Part shown: positions 1 to 12,564 of the stretch, piece by piece
How the letters are laid out: the number at the start of each line of letters is the position of its first letter
Position numbering within the stretch: the stretch's first letter is position 1
Source: Benincasa hispida
Lineage: Eukaryota > Streptophyta > Magnoliopsida > Cucurbitales > Cucurbitaceae
DNA length: 64,000 nt
NCBI RefSeq assembly: GCF_009727055.1
Contig: NC_052349.1
Location: forward strand, 34,528,134 to 34,592,133
Direction: 5' to 3'
The notes under the pieces: model-generated
Databases searched by the model: none
Told to the model about the DNA's origin: nothing
What the model saw: the letters and a program-made list of their open reading frames with translations, nothing else
Made by a program: the position numbers and the translations under genes

Positions 1-1457
1 GTCATACATTTTCAATTTTTATGTCTTAACGCGTTTCTTAATTTTAAGAATATCAAAGAAATCCGAATATCAATTTTATCTAATAGGTCCTTTAGAACCT
101 ATTTCAGAACATAAAAAAATTAGAAAAATTCTAATTAATGCAATAATCTCTCACATTATTTGTAACTATTTGAAGTGTTTATGGGACAAATGATCCTTAA
201 TGTGATGTTTCATGTTTGTGATCTCTATTACGTCCATTCGGAATAGAGATGTATTGTGAAAGACAAAATAGAAGTTAAAATTTAAAGACAAAATAAAGAT
301 ATAAAGATCCTCCCTTCGAATACTTTTTATATATAATATAATATATATTTTATAGAGATTGTGTTCCAAAATGCCACATGCGTTAGCTTTTTCTTTTCAA
401 TTTCGCTACACATCTAGCAAATTAATTATTATTTAATTTTGATTTTTCCCTCTCACCTCCTTGGAGGTTCTCTTCTTCATCTTCTTTATAATTTTTGCAT
501 CTTCCATTGGGGTTAACCATATTTAAGGACGAGGAAGCTACCATGGATCGATCCTACAACGAATTTAATGAGGAGATTATTGATATATTTACTGATCGAG
601 AAGAAATACGACTTTGTACAGATTTGAAATAAATGATGCAAATTACCCTCAAGATAGAAAGACAACGCTAAAGAAGATTTTTGTGCACTAAATCTAAGGA
701 CCAATTCCAACATATTAGTGGAAAATCAATTTACCTTCCATATATGAGCAATTTGATAAGTTAAAAAGAAAAAGGAAAAAGCCTACTAATGTTGCACCTA
801 TCATGATAATGACATTTTGCCTAATAATTCATATTAAGTAGCAAAGAATCATACGGTTGTCGTCTTACTACTATAGTTGAGCCACTTATGCAGAAACATG
901 CGTTAGTAGTAGCATGGTGGAAAAGCAGGTGGTAATGACCTTGAAACTAGAACATTTTGTGCTAACATTACTAGTCAATTAAAGCCCAAAGTAACATTTG
1001 ATCCTACTTTTGTACTATTGCTTCTAAGAGAAGTAAAACTTGATGTGCATGAGTTGGAAAGAAAAAGACATGAGACTAAAATAGAAACAATAGAAAAATA
1101 TGAAGGAGAAAACAAGTGAAGAGTGCTCGGTCTATAGATAAAAATGAGAGAAAAGTAAAAAATTTGAGTTTTGGAATTTGTGAGGTATAACCTTCCTATT
1201 TACAAAACAAAACATTTAAGGCCTTTTTCACAAAAGAGTTCGTTTTCTGACAGGTGAGCTTCAATCAAGTTTGCCTAGTTTTTCTTTCGAGTTTTTGCAG
1301 GATGTTGAAACATTTAATTTTAATCAAAGCTCAAAAGAATGATCCTAGTTCCTTTGATGGTCACAAATTGAATGAGGATTCGAAGGACAAATATTTATTC
1401 CACAATATACATGAACCAAATACAATGTCAACCTTTGACTTTTCATGACTACAAGAT
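1..1457. other. Unrecognised left flank, AT-rich
   Basis: Sequence outside the large copia composite. It holds only short open frames. The longest plausible plus-strand one is an ATG-less stretch at 913-1119, about 67 codons, lysine- and glutamate-rich towards its end. I recognise no domain in it. A CAG-GTGAGC donor-like word (1251) and a TTTTTGCAG acceptor-like word (1292-1300) lie only about 47 bases apart, too close for a normal plant intron. This could be decayed transposon or intergenic DNA; I cannot tell which. Confidence 0.5.
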
Positions 1458-2584
1458 TGTTAGGATTGGTGTTCTAAATCTCTCTTGTATTCTCGTAGTC
1501 TATAAACTTTGTAAATAAATTATTATCAATAAAATAGTTGTTATTTTATGAGCATACAATCCCATAAACTAAGATCCTATATTATTTTATGAATTTTAAA
1601 TATGTATGTAGAGACATACAGGTGGATCATGTTTAAATAATAACTTGAACGATCTGCAGTAGATGGATAAGATTGGGTATCTTATTCCGGTGACACTACG
1701 GATACGACCCGCTTTGTAGTTCTTATAAATGTTGTAACGTGCTACAAATGATCTGATCCTGATCATTCTATGTTGAAACATGTGAGCGAGGGTATTATAT
1801 ACAAATAGTTTGTATAAGATCAGACCACGAAATGAATAGTCTCTCTTTATAATACCGTTACTAGAAGAGACTTATATTTCTCTAAGATGCCATAGGTGAC
1901 TTGACCTGAATCCTTAGTCAGTTATGTACTCCTGCCTATAAAGACGGTCATTTGATTTGCATGAGTGAGAGTGGTCGATTTCACCAACTCAATATGCCTA
2001 CCATTTTGGGGATTCGTCTAGTTAAGGAGTTGAGAGCACAGCTACGCAAGAAGGAATTCACTCTTTCCCTATTGTTATGGTAAGTAGAGAATTGCTCCCT
2101 TAAGGGCTAATTTTGGGACTTGAACAATGAGACACCTCACTCTCTCTTGATTAAAGAGGGATTCGGTTATAGTTGGACTATAACTAATTGTTCATTAGAG
2201 AAATCAGTGGTACTTAAGGAGTTAGATGTAACTACAGGAGAAAAACGATAATTTTGACCTAGTTGTACTTACGAGTAATTTGTGAAGGCCCAACACACTA
2301 TTGATTGGTTATATCCAATGGACACAAAAATATATCTATAGTGTGAAGAGTCCAACTGTCTGTTTTTAGTGGAGTGATTGACAGTTAATGAAAGTTGATT
2401 AATTTAAGTAAAGAGTTTAATTAATTAATCAGTATCATTGGAGCTTCAATCTATATGTCAAGGTCCTCTAGTTAACTCAATTAGGTTAAATGAGAATCAA
2501 ATTAATTTTGGATAATTTGAATTGTTCAAATTAATTTAAAAAAATTAATTATATGGGATATAATTAATATAATGTTTATGATAC

Positions 2585-3919
2585 TGATAGCACAAAATAT
2601 GTGCTACTTTTCTCTTCTTAATTCTAGGTCATTACTATGTTTAATGTGTTTATTTAATGATTTTATTGGTATCGAGCATCTTTAAGGTGAAATTAGTCGT
2701 TACAAGCTATTCGGGGTTAATTTTGAGCATTTAGAAGCTAATTTGAGTAATCGGACTTCAAAAAGAAGTGAAAGGATGAAATTTCCCTTGGAAGGAGCGT
2801 TGCAACGCTCAACCGAACATTGCGCAATGCTACAAGACAGTAGCTGCCTATTTCGTGAAGAAACAGGGCAGCATTGCAATGCTACATGTAGCGTTACAAC
2901 ACTCCGATATTTGACAGACATGCGCGCGAGGCTCAGTTGCAGTGTCGCGACACAACGACTGCAGTATATATAATTCTCTTCGATTTAGGGCAGAGACAGA
3001 CACCCATATTTGGGCTTCTAGTCGATTTCCCCCCTCTCTTATCTCTTCCATTCTCTTCTTTAGGTGTTTCTTTAGTAGTTAATCGAGTAAATATCGGATT
3101 GTAGCTTCTCATCCTCCATGGGAAGGTAAGATTTTGGCTTTTTAGCTTAGGGATTTGGAGGAACTCCACGTTGTTTTGGGAGATTTTAATTTTATGATGT
3201 ATACAAACTTATTTATGGGTTTCAATCTGAGTTTTACACTTATGAATGACATGATTTTATTGTTGACTGACAACCAATAATTCATTGTGCGATTTGATTG
3301 CTTAGAGATAACTTGTAGTATGTGACATTTAATTATAGGTTAATCTCAAAGGAAGCAATGGGTTAATTAGGCTTGCAATTCGTTGTCAATAATAAATAGT
3401 AGTTTGTCCTATCGACCTAGAGAGAAACCACATTGAATGTTCGATTATACATTGGAAGTCGAACACTCATCTTAGTGTCATCCCTATAACTTAATGAAAT
3501 TTATCAATTTGTATGGACTGAATTCGTTTTCTATGCATTTTGATTAATTAGATAATTAGGACTATTGGTTGGGATTCGAATCAATTGGGTCAAGCATAAA
3601 CAAGGAGTTTAAGTCATATGTTGGTTCAATGATCTTAATTACATTGTGTGAATCCATCCCTCTAAGCTAAGACATCTCAATTAATTTCTTGCACTTTATT
3701 TATTTTATGGACTTTTCTATTTCATCCACACCAAACCTCTACATTTTACCTCTTTAACTAAAAACGAGCTTCGATGAACTAATCTTCTGCGCTTCCCTAA
3801 GGTTCGACCCTAGACTTGCCACTTATACTACCAGTTAGTATAAGTAGTTCGTTCGGTGGTTTGTAAATTTTATTTGTGTAGCAAGGGTTTACAGGCGACG
3901 GTAAACTCTAGGCCTACCA
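2585..3919 (+). mobile_element. Solo LTR of an Athila-like Ty3-gypsy element
   Basis: This 1335-base block begins TGATAGCAC and ends CTACCA. It sits between two copies of GATAC (2580-2584 and 3920-3924), a 5-base target-site duplication; the related LTR at 59174-61135 is uninterrupted at this point. It is homologous along its length to the LTR at 52917-54261, which is followed by a tRNA-Asp primer site, and that assigns the family. No internal region remains, so it is a solo LTR left by LTR-LTR recombination. A TATA box lies at 2965, preceded by an array of palindromic GTTGCAAC-like words. Confidence 0.9.
2965..2973 (+). promoter_or_regulatory. TATA box of gypsy solo LTR
   Basis: TATATATAA in an otherwise moderately GC-rich stretch, at the same place as TATATATAG in the related LTR (about 53320). 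Position within the LTR and conservation between copies support a core promoter for retrotransposon RNA. Confidence 0.6.
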
Positions 3920-4747
3920 GATACATTATATTATAAAGTTTTAATGAGAGAAATAAATATTTGAATATGATTCAAATATTAATTATATGAATATGGTTCA
4001 TATAAAAACTAGCTTAAAATTAATGTGAATTTGATTCATATTAATTCTATAGGTTATGTGAGAGATTTATAAACTATAAGTTATGTTGTATGTGATATCA
4101 TGTAAACTATAGGTTATATGTTATATGTGATATAACATATAATTTTATTAATAATTCTTTTTATTTAATTTAAATATTAAATAATAAGGGAGGAAGTTAA
4201 TTTGGTAACCTCCTATCCTTTAATCTTTCATCATTTCTTAATACGTGGTGAGAGTTCCTTGGTTTTTCACAGAAAGGTGGTTTTTTTCCTTCTTCCTCCC
4301 CAGGCTTCATGCAAGACCTCCTCTCTGGAAGTTCTCTAAAAAAAAACTTCTGTGAATTCTTTTACAAAATCTTCCATTCCCTTTTCCAAAAATCAATCGA
4401 TAGCAAGCCCACAACTCTGCATCGATTCTCTTCCTTGAGTATAACAAGGAAGTCCTTTTGGTGGTATCCCAAAGGACATCCATCTCCATTGTGGTTGCTG
4501 CGATCGTGAAAGTGAGACCAGGATCACATCCATTTGTGAGATTAGAAGAGGATATATGAAGATTGGGTATTCTACAAGGGTAAGTCCCAATTTCTCCTTT
4601 TATCCTCTCAAAGTATGCTGTGTAATTTGATTTACTATTTATCCTATAAATTTCATATGTTTCTCTAAGTTTTTTTGTTTGATCTCAAATTGAAAATTAA
4701 AGTGTACGATGTTTACACACTTTCGCTTGGGATTCAATCCATTTAAT

Positions 4748-4760
4748 TGGTATCAGAGCC
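4748..4760 (+). other. Primer binding site, initiator tRNA-Met
   Basis: TGGTATCAGAGCC, the standard copia minus-strand primer site complementary to the 3' end of initiator tRNA-Met. It follows the left LTR and fixes that LTR as a 5' LTR on the plus strand. Confidence 0.9.
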
Positions 4761-7700
4761 ATTTTATTTTTCAATTTGTTTAGAAAATCAGAATATAAGT
4801 GGGATTTTACATTCTGCATTTTGATGTGATGAATGTTTTCTACAATTTTTATTGTGGGGTTTGCAATTGAGCGTCTTCGGATTTTGGCATCTTAGATTTA
4901 ATTTCTTTAATTTGATTAAAGTTGTGTAAGAACCCTTTTTCTGGCATTTTTTTTTTACTGTTATCGAGCCTATAAAGTCTGAGTCATGTTTGTGGCAAGC
5001 GTTGTTGATGATCAAGATAAAGAACGTGTTGGATTTTATGTCCTAAAACTTGTGGTTTGTAAACAATAAACTTATTCTGTTAATCAATAAAAATATTATT
5101 GAAATTTGATTCAATAAAATAGTTATTGAATATATGAATTGCTCATTTTTTTTTACAAGTAAATCCAATAAACTTAAGATCCATGGTTATTACATGAGTA
5201 CTTGAACTTTATCTGGAGACACAAGAGTGGATCAAGTTCGAGTAGATAGCCAAAATGATCTATAGTATACAAATAAGGTTGGGTACCTTATTCTGGTAAC
5301 ACTATTGGATACAGTCCACTTTGTAGTTGTTACAATCATTGTAAAGTGCTACAAACGAAGTGATCCTAATTCGTTCATGTGGAGATATGAGGAGTGAGGT
5401 TGTCTTATGCAATGAGTTTGTATAAGATCGGACTAAGAAATAAGTCACTCTTACTTTATAATGTTGTTTACTGTTTGAGATTGACTATTTCAAAACGATT
5501 ACCTAGGTAACTTAACCTTAATCCTAAGCTAACTATCAACTCCTGTTTATTCGAGATTATCCTTAGATTTGCACGGGTGAGGGTTGGCTCAATAGCGTTG
5601 GCTCAATAAGCCTCCTATTTTAGGGGTAAGATCGGGTAAATAGCTGGTGACATAGGGTACAAGATGGAATTCACTCCTACCTGCTTTTAGGGTTAGTAGA
5701 GAGGTTGTTCCCTTAAGTGCTGACTCCGAGTCTTGAACAGGGGGCCTCACCCTCTCATTAGCCCGAGAAGGACTCAGTTTGTTGATTGGATCTCAAACCA
5801 ATTTTTCATTAGAAGATCAGTGAAACTTAATGAACAAAAGGTAATCTCGGGAGTAAACTGCTATTGACCTAATCGTTATTACGAACAACCTGTGAAGGGT
5901 TGACTTACTAATTATGGTTATATTGAATGAACACAATATATCTACAGTGAGGGGAATGCAACTACTCGACTTTCGTGGAGTGACCCGGTAGTTAACGAAT
6001 GAGAGTTAATTTGGTTTAAAGATTTTTAGGCAATTAATCTCGGATCGTTGGAGCCTATGATCTGTAGGTCAATGAGAAAATTCAATAATCAGTTTTAATT
6101 TGGTTTAAATAGTTTAGCCCATGAGCCCATCAATTTTAAAAGAATTGATTTTCAATTCTTGGAAATTCAATAATCAATTTTAATTTGATTAAAATTGAGT
6201 ATTAATTGAAAAATTGGAAAATTAGAAAAAAAACTCATTTAGTGGGTTTTTCCAATTCTTGAGTTTTGACTCACTTTCCACCAAAATTCCACTCACAAAG
6301 TTGAAGTATGAGTTGTTATATGCTTGTGCAATCTGATTGCATGGGTCTTCTACTTAAAACACATCTTTTTGAGCTGAAGAAATGGCCATGCAGATGAGAT
6401 TTTCATATTGGAGAGGTTGAAGAAGTGCTCTTCAACAAACCCAGAAAATTGCTTTTCTCATCTCAAATTCTTTCCTAAATTCATATCATTTTGAGTCCCA
6501 CAACTCAACTTAAGGTCCTAGAGAATAGTAGGGAAGATCTCATGGTGCTTTACACTTAATAGCTGAGAAGATTGAAGCTGGATTTAAAGATCAAAGGTGT
6601 TCTTCAAAGGTATTTCTAAAACCCTCTTTATATTATATGAACATACTTAAATTGTTGCTAAATTCTTCCACTGCTTGCTTTCCTAAACCAGTAGAACGAT
6701 GGAATTCGGTGCCAAATCGAATTGATCTACTGCATTAGTGCTTTAGCGCCGCAGCGCTGACTTCGATACGAGGCGGACGAGACTCACTTTCCGTAGCATC
6801 GCTACGCTCCGAGGAGGTTAGCGCACATGGTGTTTGTCTTTGAGATTGTGTGTTCAAGCCCAACACCGGTATCTTGGCAGCTTTCTCCTATAATTTTAAT
6901 ATTTAATTTATTTTATTAATTAGATTAATATAAATTAGATATATTAATTTAATTATATTTTTCAGGGGTGCCAAAATTCGATTAATTTGCTGTTTTAAAT
7001 TAATTTTTACATTTGATGTATGGTTAAATTATTTATGTCATAATGTATGTCATATAGTTTTATTTAAAATCTTACCTTAGAGTAAACATTAGTCATGCAT
7101 CATATTTAATATAAACGTTATATATATAGTTGTATGAATGTTCAACATGCTCATTATTTATTAATATAAGAGTAATATTATAAATGCATGTTTTATATAG
7201 TTTCATTAGTATAATATAAGTGTTATATTATTAATGAAAAACATGGTCATGCATCATTTATATAATAGTTATATGATATGATAGCCTGCATTAATAACAG
7301 CTTAGCTTAGCTGAATGGATGGATGTTATTTTATTTTCATTACTTTATTATATAATTGTTATGTAGTAGTAATGAAAATCGAATGCATGAAGCATGACAC
7401 CACTTATAAATTAAAATGAAATTAGAATTAAAATCTATGTCATTAGATGCATGGAAATAGACTTTAATTATTTCATTCAACCTTATAATAGTTATAAATT
7501 AAAATGAAATTAGAATTAAAATCTATAATAAAGAGTTGCATGCAAACATAGGTTAAATTAATTTTAAAATAGTTTAAAATTAACTTCACCTTTAGACCTA
7601 TCTTCACATTATTGCTAATATGATTAGAAATAGGTTTAATCTTTTAATTCCATTTAATGGGATTAGAATGGATTGAACAAAAAAATTAAATTTATAATAT

Positions 7701-8637
7701 AATTATCTATAAGGGACTTTTGTCTAAGAAGGTTTTGTCTAAGGTTGGGGTTTTTAAGCTAACGGAAATGGAACACCCCTATTTAGAAACCGACCTGGAA
7801 GGTGAATTAGATAATTATATTATAAGCACGCAATGAATGCTTAAGGTTTATTAAAGTGTTTAATAAACAAGAATAATTATTGTTAAACTATCCAATGTAA
7901 TAGTTACTTTGGGCAAAGTTAACAATCATTTAGTTAAATTAATTAGCTGAATTTATCTAAGTAAGAAACTCTAGGTTTTAAAATACTCAGTGGGAGGAAA
8001 AAGATGTATACGACATGTCTCCCTTAAAGTTCATACCGTGAGATTCATGCTTGGACTTGAGGCACCCTAGGAGCGCCCCCTTTAGATGGTGTTTGCATGG
8101 GTCAATATCAAGGTAAATAGAGAGAGTATTTATAGTAAGTGGGAGAGGAATGTGCGACAACATGTTCTACAGTCTCCTTCATTAGTTTGCATTGTGGGAC
8201 CTTTTTGCACGACTTCGAGGCGCTCTGGGAGTGTCCCCATTCGGATGGTTTGTGCATTAGGCCAATATCAGGGCGAATTCTAGAAAACGAAAGGATCGCT
8301 TTAGTTTTTGCGTCAATCAATTTTTCCCTTCAGTTGGCAACATAGGATCTAAAATGAAGGGTTACACTTGCGAGAAATTGTTAAGCTAGTCAATGATTTC
8401 TTGACCAAATCATTGGTGACTAATTGTTATAGGAATAAGAGTTATTCTGGTATAATGTTTGGTTGAGAGTGTCTCGGTTTAGTGAAGGGGCGATTGATCA
8501 CCATTCGGTAGCTTTTGTCCTAAATCATTGAAGCATCATTGCAAAATTAGATGTTAAATGGAGTTAATTTAAATTTTGTTAAAACTGATTGGATTTATTA
8601 GAGTTATGCTAAAATATGATGTAGATCAATTTCAGAG
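4761..8637 (+). other. Copia untranslated leader, interrupted by a solo LTR
   Basis: Non-coding leader between the primer site and where gag should begin. It is split at 5027-6693 by a solo LTR. The right part holds a GC-rich stretch with short hairpins (about 6745-6815), a long AT-rich segment, and two copies of a unit with the words GATGGTGTTTG and GGTCAATATCA, at about 8060-8115 and 8218-8275, roughly 159 bases apart. The same unit occurs in reverse orientation in the leader of the minus element at 15180-15610. The leader ends abruptly at 8637 against a truncated LTR; gag is absent. Confidence 0.65.
5027..6693 (+). mobile_element. Solo LTR, Ty1-copia
   Basis: This 1667-base block starts TGTTGGATTTTATGTCC and ends CCAGTA, apparently a decayed CCAACA. 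GAACG flanks it on both sides (5022-5026 and 6694-6698). It belongs to the same broad family as the LTRs at 17069-18953 and 39939-50776: shared opening (CTAAAACT.GTGG.TTGTAAAC) and shared closing block around GTGTTCTTCAAAGGTAT. No internal sequence is attached, so it is a solo LTR inserted into the leader of the host copia element. Confidence 0.88.
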
Positions 8638-10204
8638 TTTTCAGCAGCTCGAAGAACTCTTCTTTAACACACAGAATTTTAGAGTTTCGGTAGCAATTGC
8701 ATGAAGAATTCCACTCATACCCTTCAGTATTTATTGCATGATCATCATGCAAGAAGGAATCTTGCATGAATTCCAGTGCATGCTTAGAATTTTGATTGAG
8801 AAAAGCAGTGGATTGTGAATGAGCTAGTTGAGCTTTTAGTGGAAAAATCCAACCTTTTAAATTCTGAAACTAATTTCAAAATAAAATTCAACTTTTAGTT
8901 TTCATTTTATAATTACAACTGAAATTATATTAGTTTTACAAAATTAATTCAAAATTAATTTTCTAATAAAATTAATAATATATAAATAATTAAATAATTT
9001 AATTAAGTCTAATTAATCTAATATCATATATTAAATTAATTAATCACCAACTCCACTACCATGAATCCTTATTCATGATTTAAATCATATTTAAATATTA
9101 ATCGATTTTTCAATTTCGTTTAATTTCAAAATTAAACGTGTAATAATATCACATATAATTACCAATTTTCTTTAATTCTGATTTGAATGTTTCAAATCAA
9201 TTTATCATGCTATTCTAAAACTAATCTATTTGTGAGCTAGTAGGGGGACCTAGTGAACCCACAGATCATGGGCTCTAACGATCCAAGATTAATTGGCTAA
9301 ACTCTTTACACCGAATTAACCCTCATTCGTTAACTAGTGGGTCACTCCACTAAAGCCCATAGTTGCACTCTTCTCATTGTAACTATATTGTATCCACTCG
9401 ATATAACCATGATTAGTATGTTAACCCTTCACAGATTGTTCGTAATAACGACTAGGTCAAAAGGCCTTTTTACCCGCAAGATTACCTCTTGTTCCTTAAG
9501 TCCCACTAATCCTCTAATGAACAATTGGTTTGTGATCTGATCTTCAAACTGAGACCCTCTCAGGCCAATGAGAGGGTAAAGCCCCTTGCTCAAGACTCGA
9601 AATTTGTCCTTAAGGGAACAACCTCTCTACTATCCCTGAGAGCGGGTAGGAGTGAATTCCATCTTGTACCCTATGTCTCCAACTATCTACTCGGTCTTTC
9701 CCTTGAAATGGGAGACTTATTGAGCCGACATTGTTGAATCAGCCCTCAGCTATGCAAATCTAAGGATAATCCTGACTAAACAGGAGTTCGTAGTTAACTC
9801 AGGATTAAGGTCAAGTTACCTAGGTCATTGCTTTGAAATAGTCAGTCTTAAACAGTAAACAGCGTTATAAAGTAAGAGTGACTTGATTCGTGGTCCGATC
9901 TTATGCAAACTCATTGCACAGGACACCCACACTTCTCATGTCATAACATGTACAAATTAGGATCACTTCGTTTGTAGCACTTTACAACTCTTTGTAACAA
10001 CTACAGAGTGGATCGCATCCAATAGTGTTACCAGAATAAGGCACCCAGCTTTATTCATTTATTATAGACCACTTTGACTATTTACTCGAACCTGATCCAC
10101 TTTTATGTCTCCACATAAAGTTCAAGTACTCATGTAATAGTCATGGATCTTTTAGTTTATTGGATTTATTTCTAAAACGAAATAAGCCACCAGAAGAAAT
10201 TCGG

Positions 10205-10440
10205 GCTGTAATGTCAGTTGGCAACCGACATTAAAGTTAGTGTTATTAAAGCCCTTTAATGTCGGTTGCCTTTAATGTCGGTTTTAAACCGACATTAAAA
10301 GGCTACAATAACACCAATAACACAGCCTTTAATGTTAGTTGCAACCGACATTAAAGGTCTTTAGTGATTAAAGCTTGTCGGTTGCAACCGACATTAAAGC
10401 CTTTTTTTTTTTTGGATTCTTAACCGACATTGAAGCCCGA
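10205..10440. repeat. CACTA subterminal repeats, left
   Basis: About nine copies of an element close to ACCGACATTAAAG or its complement, several arranged as palindromes around GGTTGCAACC or GGTTTTAAACC. The counterpart array on the right side is 12905-13040. Confidence 0.85.
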
Positions 10441-11479
10441 ATCTGTCCGTTTTATCAATTATTGTCTATTTTTTAAAGTTCCCTTGCCAAATCCATTTTT
10501 TTGGTAAAAAAGTATAACATGACACATCATCATCGAACACTATGGTTATGACATTATTCATGTATGGATTGTAAATCTATTACATTTAATCCACAAATTC
10601 TGCTATAGAATTATAATTTAAAAGACGTACAATAATTCAAGCCTTGAAGATACAAATTACAAGTAATACAAAAATTATGATTTTACAAGGACAAAAGAAT
10701 CTTCCGTGTAAAGGCAACACAATTTATTTGTCTACAAATTTGGGAGGGTTTGAGAGATTAAGAGATGTAATATACGTTGTTGAGATGGACTTCATTATCA
10801 GGATTCGTCTTCTTCAGCTCATCCAGCAACTATAGAAGAATTGGAAAGATTTAGAATTTAACTTCAACTTAACAAGTAATGTGCCTAAGATTAAGAATTT
10901 AACCTCGGGCAGACTCTGATCCAAGTAGAAAAAATTAATATTATAACCATAACTACATTTCTATAATCATATGAAAGGCCAAATGTTAATGGAACTTCAA
11001 TCTGTCACGCACATTGAAACGTGCTATAATGTGATCAGAATATAGAAAACAGAAATGCCAACTCATATGTAACAGTAACACATTCAAGATAACCAACTTC
11101 TGTCAGATTGTAAAAGTAATCTCCATTTAACAGAATGAATGCATAATCTGATTATATGAAACAGGTTTAGCAAGGTAAATCTACCTTATCCAGTGTCATA
11201 CTAAGCTCTCTCTTGAACACTTCACACACTTGATTGTACGGGGATACTAGGCATAAAACTAACCTACAAGAACATAAGGACTAGTTTTCAGTATGAAATC
11301 CAAAGCAACAGAAGTTTCTGGATCAATATTAAATTGCATACCTTGAAACAGGAGGACAATAATGGTGTCGAAGACTATCAATTTCCCCAAGTGAACTTCC
11401 TGTACCAATAATTCTTGTTAACAAGGATCAATCACCAAATATTAAACCACCACACAATAAACATAATGCAATAGGGGAC

Positions 11480-11700
11480 TTTATGTACGAGAGCGAGAGG
11501 GGAGGTATGAGCGAGAGCGAGAGGGCTGCGCTGCAGAGACTATTAGCAAGAGCGGATGGACTTCATGAGCGAGAGCTAGGGATTTGGGCGAGAGGGGAGG
11601 GATTTGGGCGAGAGCCGAGAGGGGAGGGATTTGGCCTTTATGAGCGAGAGCGAGAGGGATTTGGGCGAGAGGGGAGGGATTTGGGCAGAGATATATATCT
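11480..11700. repeat. GAGCGAGAGGG minisatellite inside the CACTA element
   Basis: Irregular tandem copies of GAGCGAGAG, GGGCGAGAGGGGAGG and GGGAGGGATTT. The 75-codon open frame over it (11483-11710) is rich in Arg, Glu and Gly only because of the repeat; I do not regard it as a gene. Confidence 0.7.
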
Positions 11701-12173
11701 AAAAATATAGATAATATTTATGAAAATAAGAGAAGTTGACGCACAGGTTATAGAATCTATCTATAACAATTAGATTAAAACAGTGCTACCTTCAATCATA
11801 ACCAATATATTATGATTTCTTTCTTCCGAGGGAGCATTAGCTCGACATCAGATTTCATTCTCCAAAGTAGAAATGGTCTCAGTATTCCATGCAGTTTTGC
11901 TACCATCTACAGGATTGGAATATCTGAATATGGCACACTTATGTAACAAATAGTGCTGGAAAAAAATGTCAAAAGAATTACCAACCTGGGCCTTTCTGTT
12001 CTCTTGTGTTTCTTCTTTTTCTTCAGCTTGACACTTTCTAGAGAGACATGAACTAACAACGAATCAAACATCAATAAAGTCTTTCTCCAAATCTCTAATG
12101 CTCTAGTATTCCTCTCTCCCCTAAGAAGTACAGATGAATGACGAAACACTAAAATGTAGCCAAATAGCATTAC

Positions 12174-12230
12174 CTCAGAAACAGATTCAAATCCTTCATA
12201 TTCAAATCCTTCATTATGGCTGGTGACAAT
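12174..12230 (-). pseudogene. Possible captured second exon (IVTS...) inside CACTA
   Basis: Read on the minus strand, a pyrimidine-rich tract ending TTGCAT is followed by codons for IVTSHNEGFEYEGFESVSE and then GTAATG. The IVTS start is what I recall as continuing the SPCS2 sequence after the exon at 12565-12645. The residues after it do not fit that protein. They instead repeat a motif ending in ESVSE/EYVSE that also ends the exon at 12565 and a further copy at 12315-12345. This suggests rearrangement or duplication after capture. The acceptor would be TGCAT rather than the canonical AG, so splicing here is doubtful. Confidence 0.35.
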
Positions 12231-12564
12231 ATGCAAGGAAAAAGCTCAAACCTAGATTAAAATTGATGCGAAAAAGATCTAAAAAAGGGGGAATGAAATT
12301 GCAGATTGAATTACCTCAGAAACATATTCAAATCCTTCATATCTCTACCAATCTCTCTGTTCTTTCTTCAATTTATTTTTTCAATCATCATTGGAATCTT
12401 CTTAAAGCATCGACTATGACTCCGGTTGCTTAGTTATCAATGGCATCGGGAGTACGAAAAGATGAAAAATTGATTTCAAATTGGTACTACATGGACCGGC
12501 ATTGCCGACCTATCTACGAGTTCTACCATTTCTCGTTGGTTCCACATATCTCTTACTTCTCTAC

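Larger units (their letters stand above)
1458..4740 (+). repeat. 5' LTR of the large copia element, interrupted
   Basis: The LTR starts TGTTAGGATT and aligns by eye along its length with 59174-61135. Shared landmarks include the opening block, the purine-rich stretch before GTGGTGAGAGTTCC, and the terminal ATTCAATCC. A gypsy solo LTR (2585-3919) splits it between GATAC duplicates. Eight bases after its end is the primer site. The exact 3' boundary is uncertain, because the expected CA end seems to have been lost. Confidence 0.8.

Noticed and set aside
1251..1300. Donor (CAG-GTGAGC) and acceptor (TTTTTGCAG) suggesting an intron
   Set aside because: The implied intron is about 47 bases, below the usual plant minimum, and neighbouring frames are not conserved or recognisable.
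3790..3830. GGTTCGACCC, a tRNA B-box-like word (also near 32281 and 54142)
   Set aside because: It is part of a conserved block in the 3' part of gypsy LTRs and no A-box or clover-leaf surrounds it.
11907..12236. 109-codon minus frame in the CACTA element as a transposase
   Set aside because: It has no transposase motif; its first 19 codons are the IVTS-like exon segment and the rest reads through a GTAATG donor-like site, so it is more likely captured intron.
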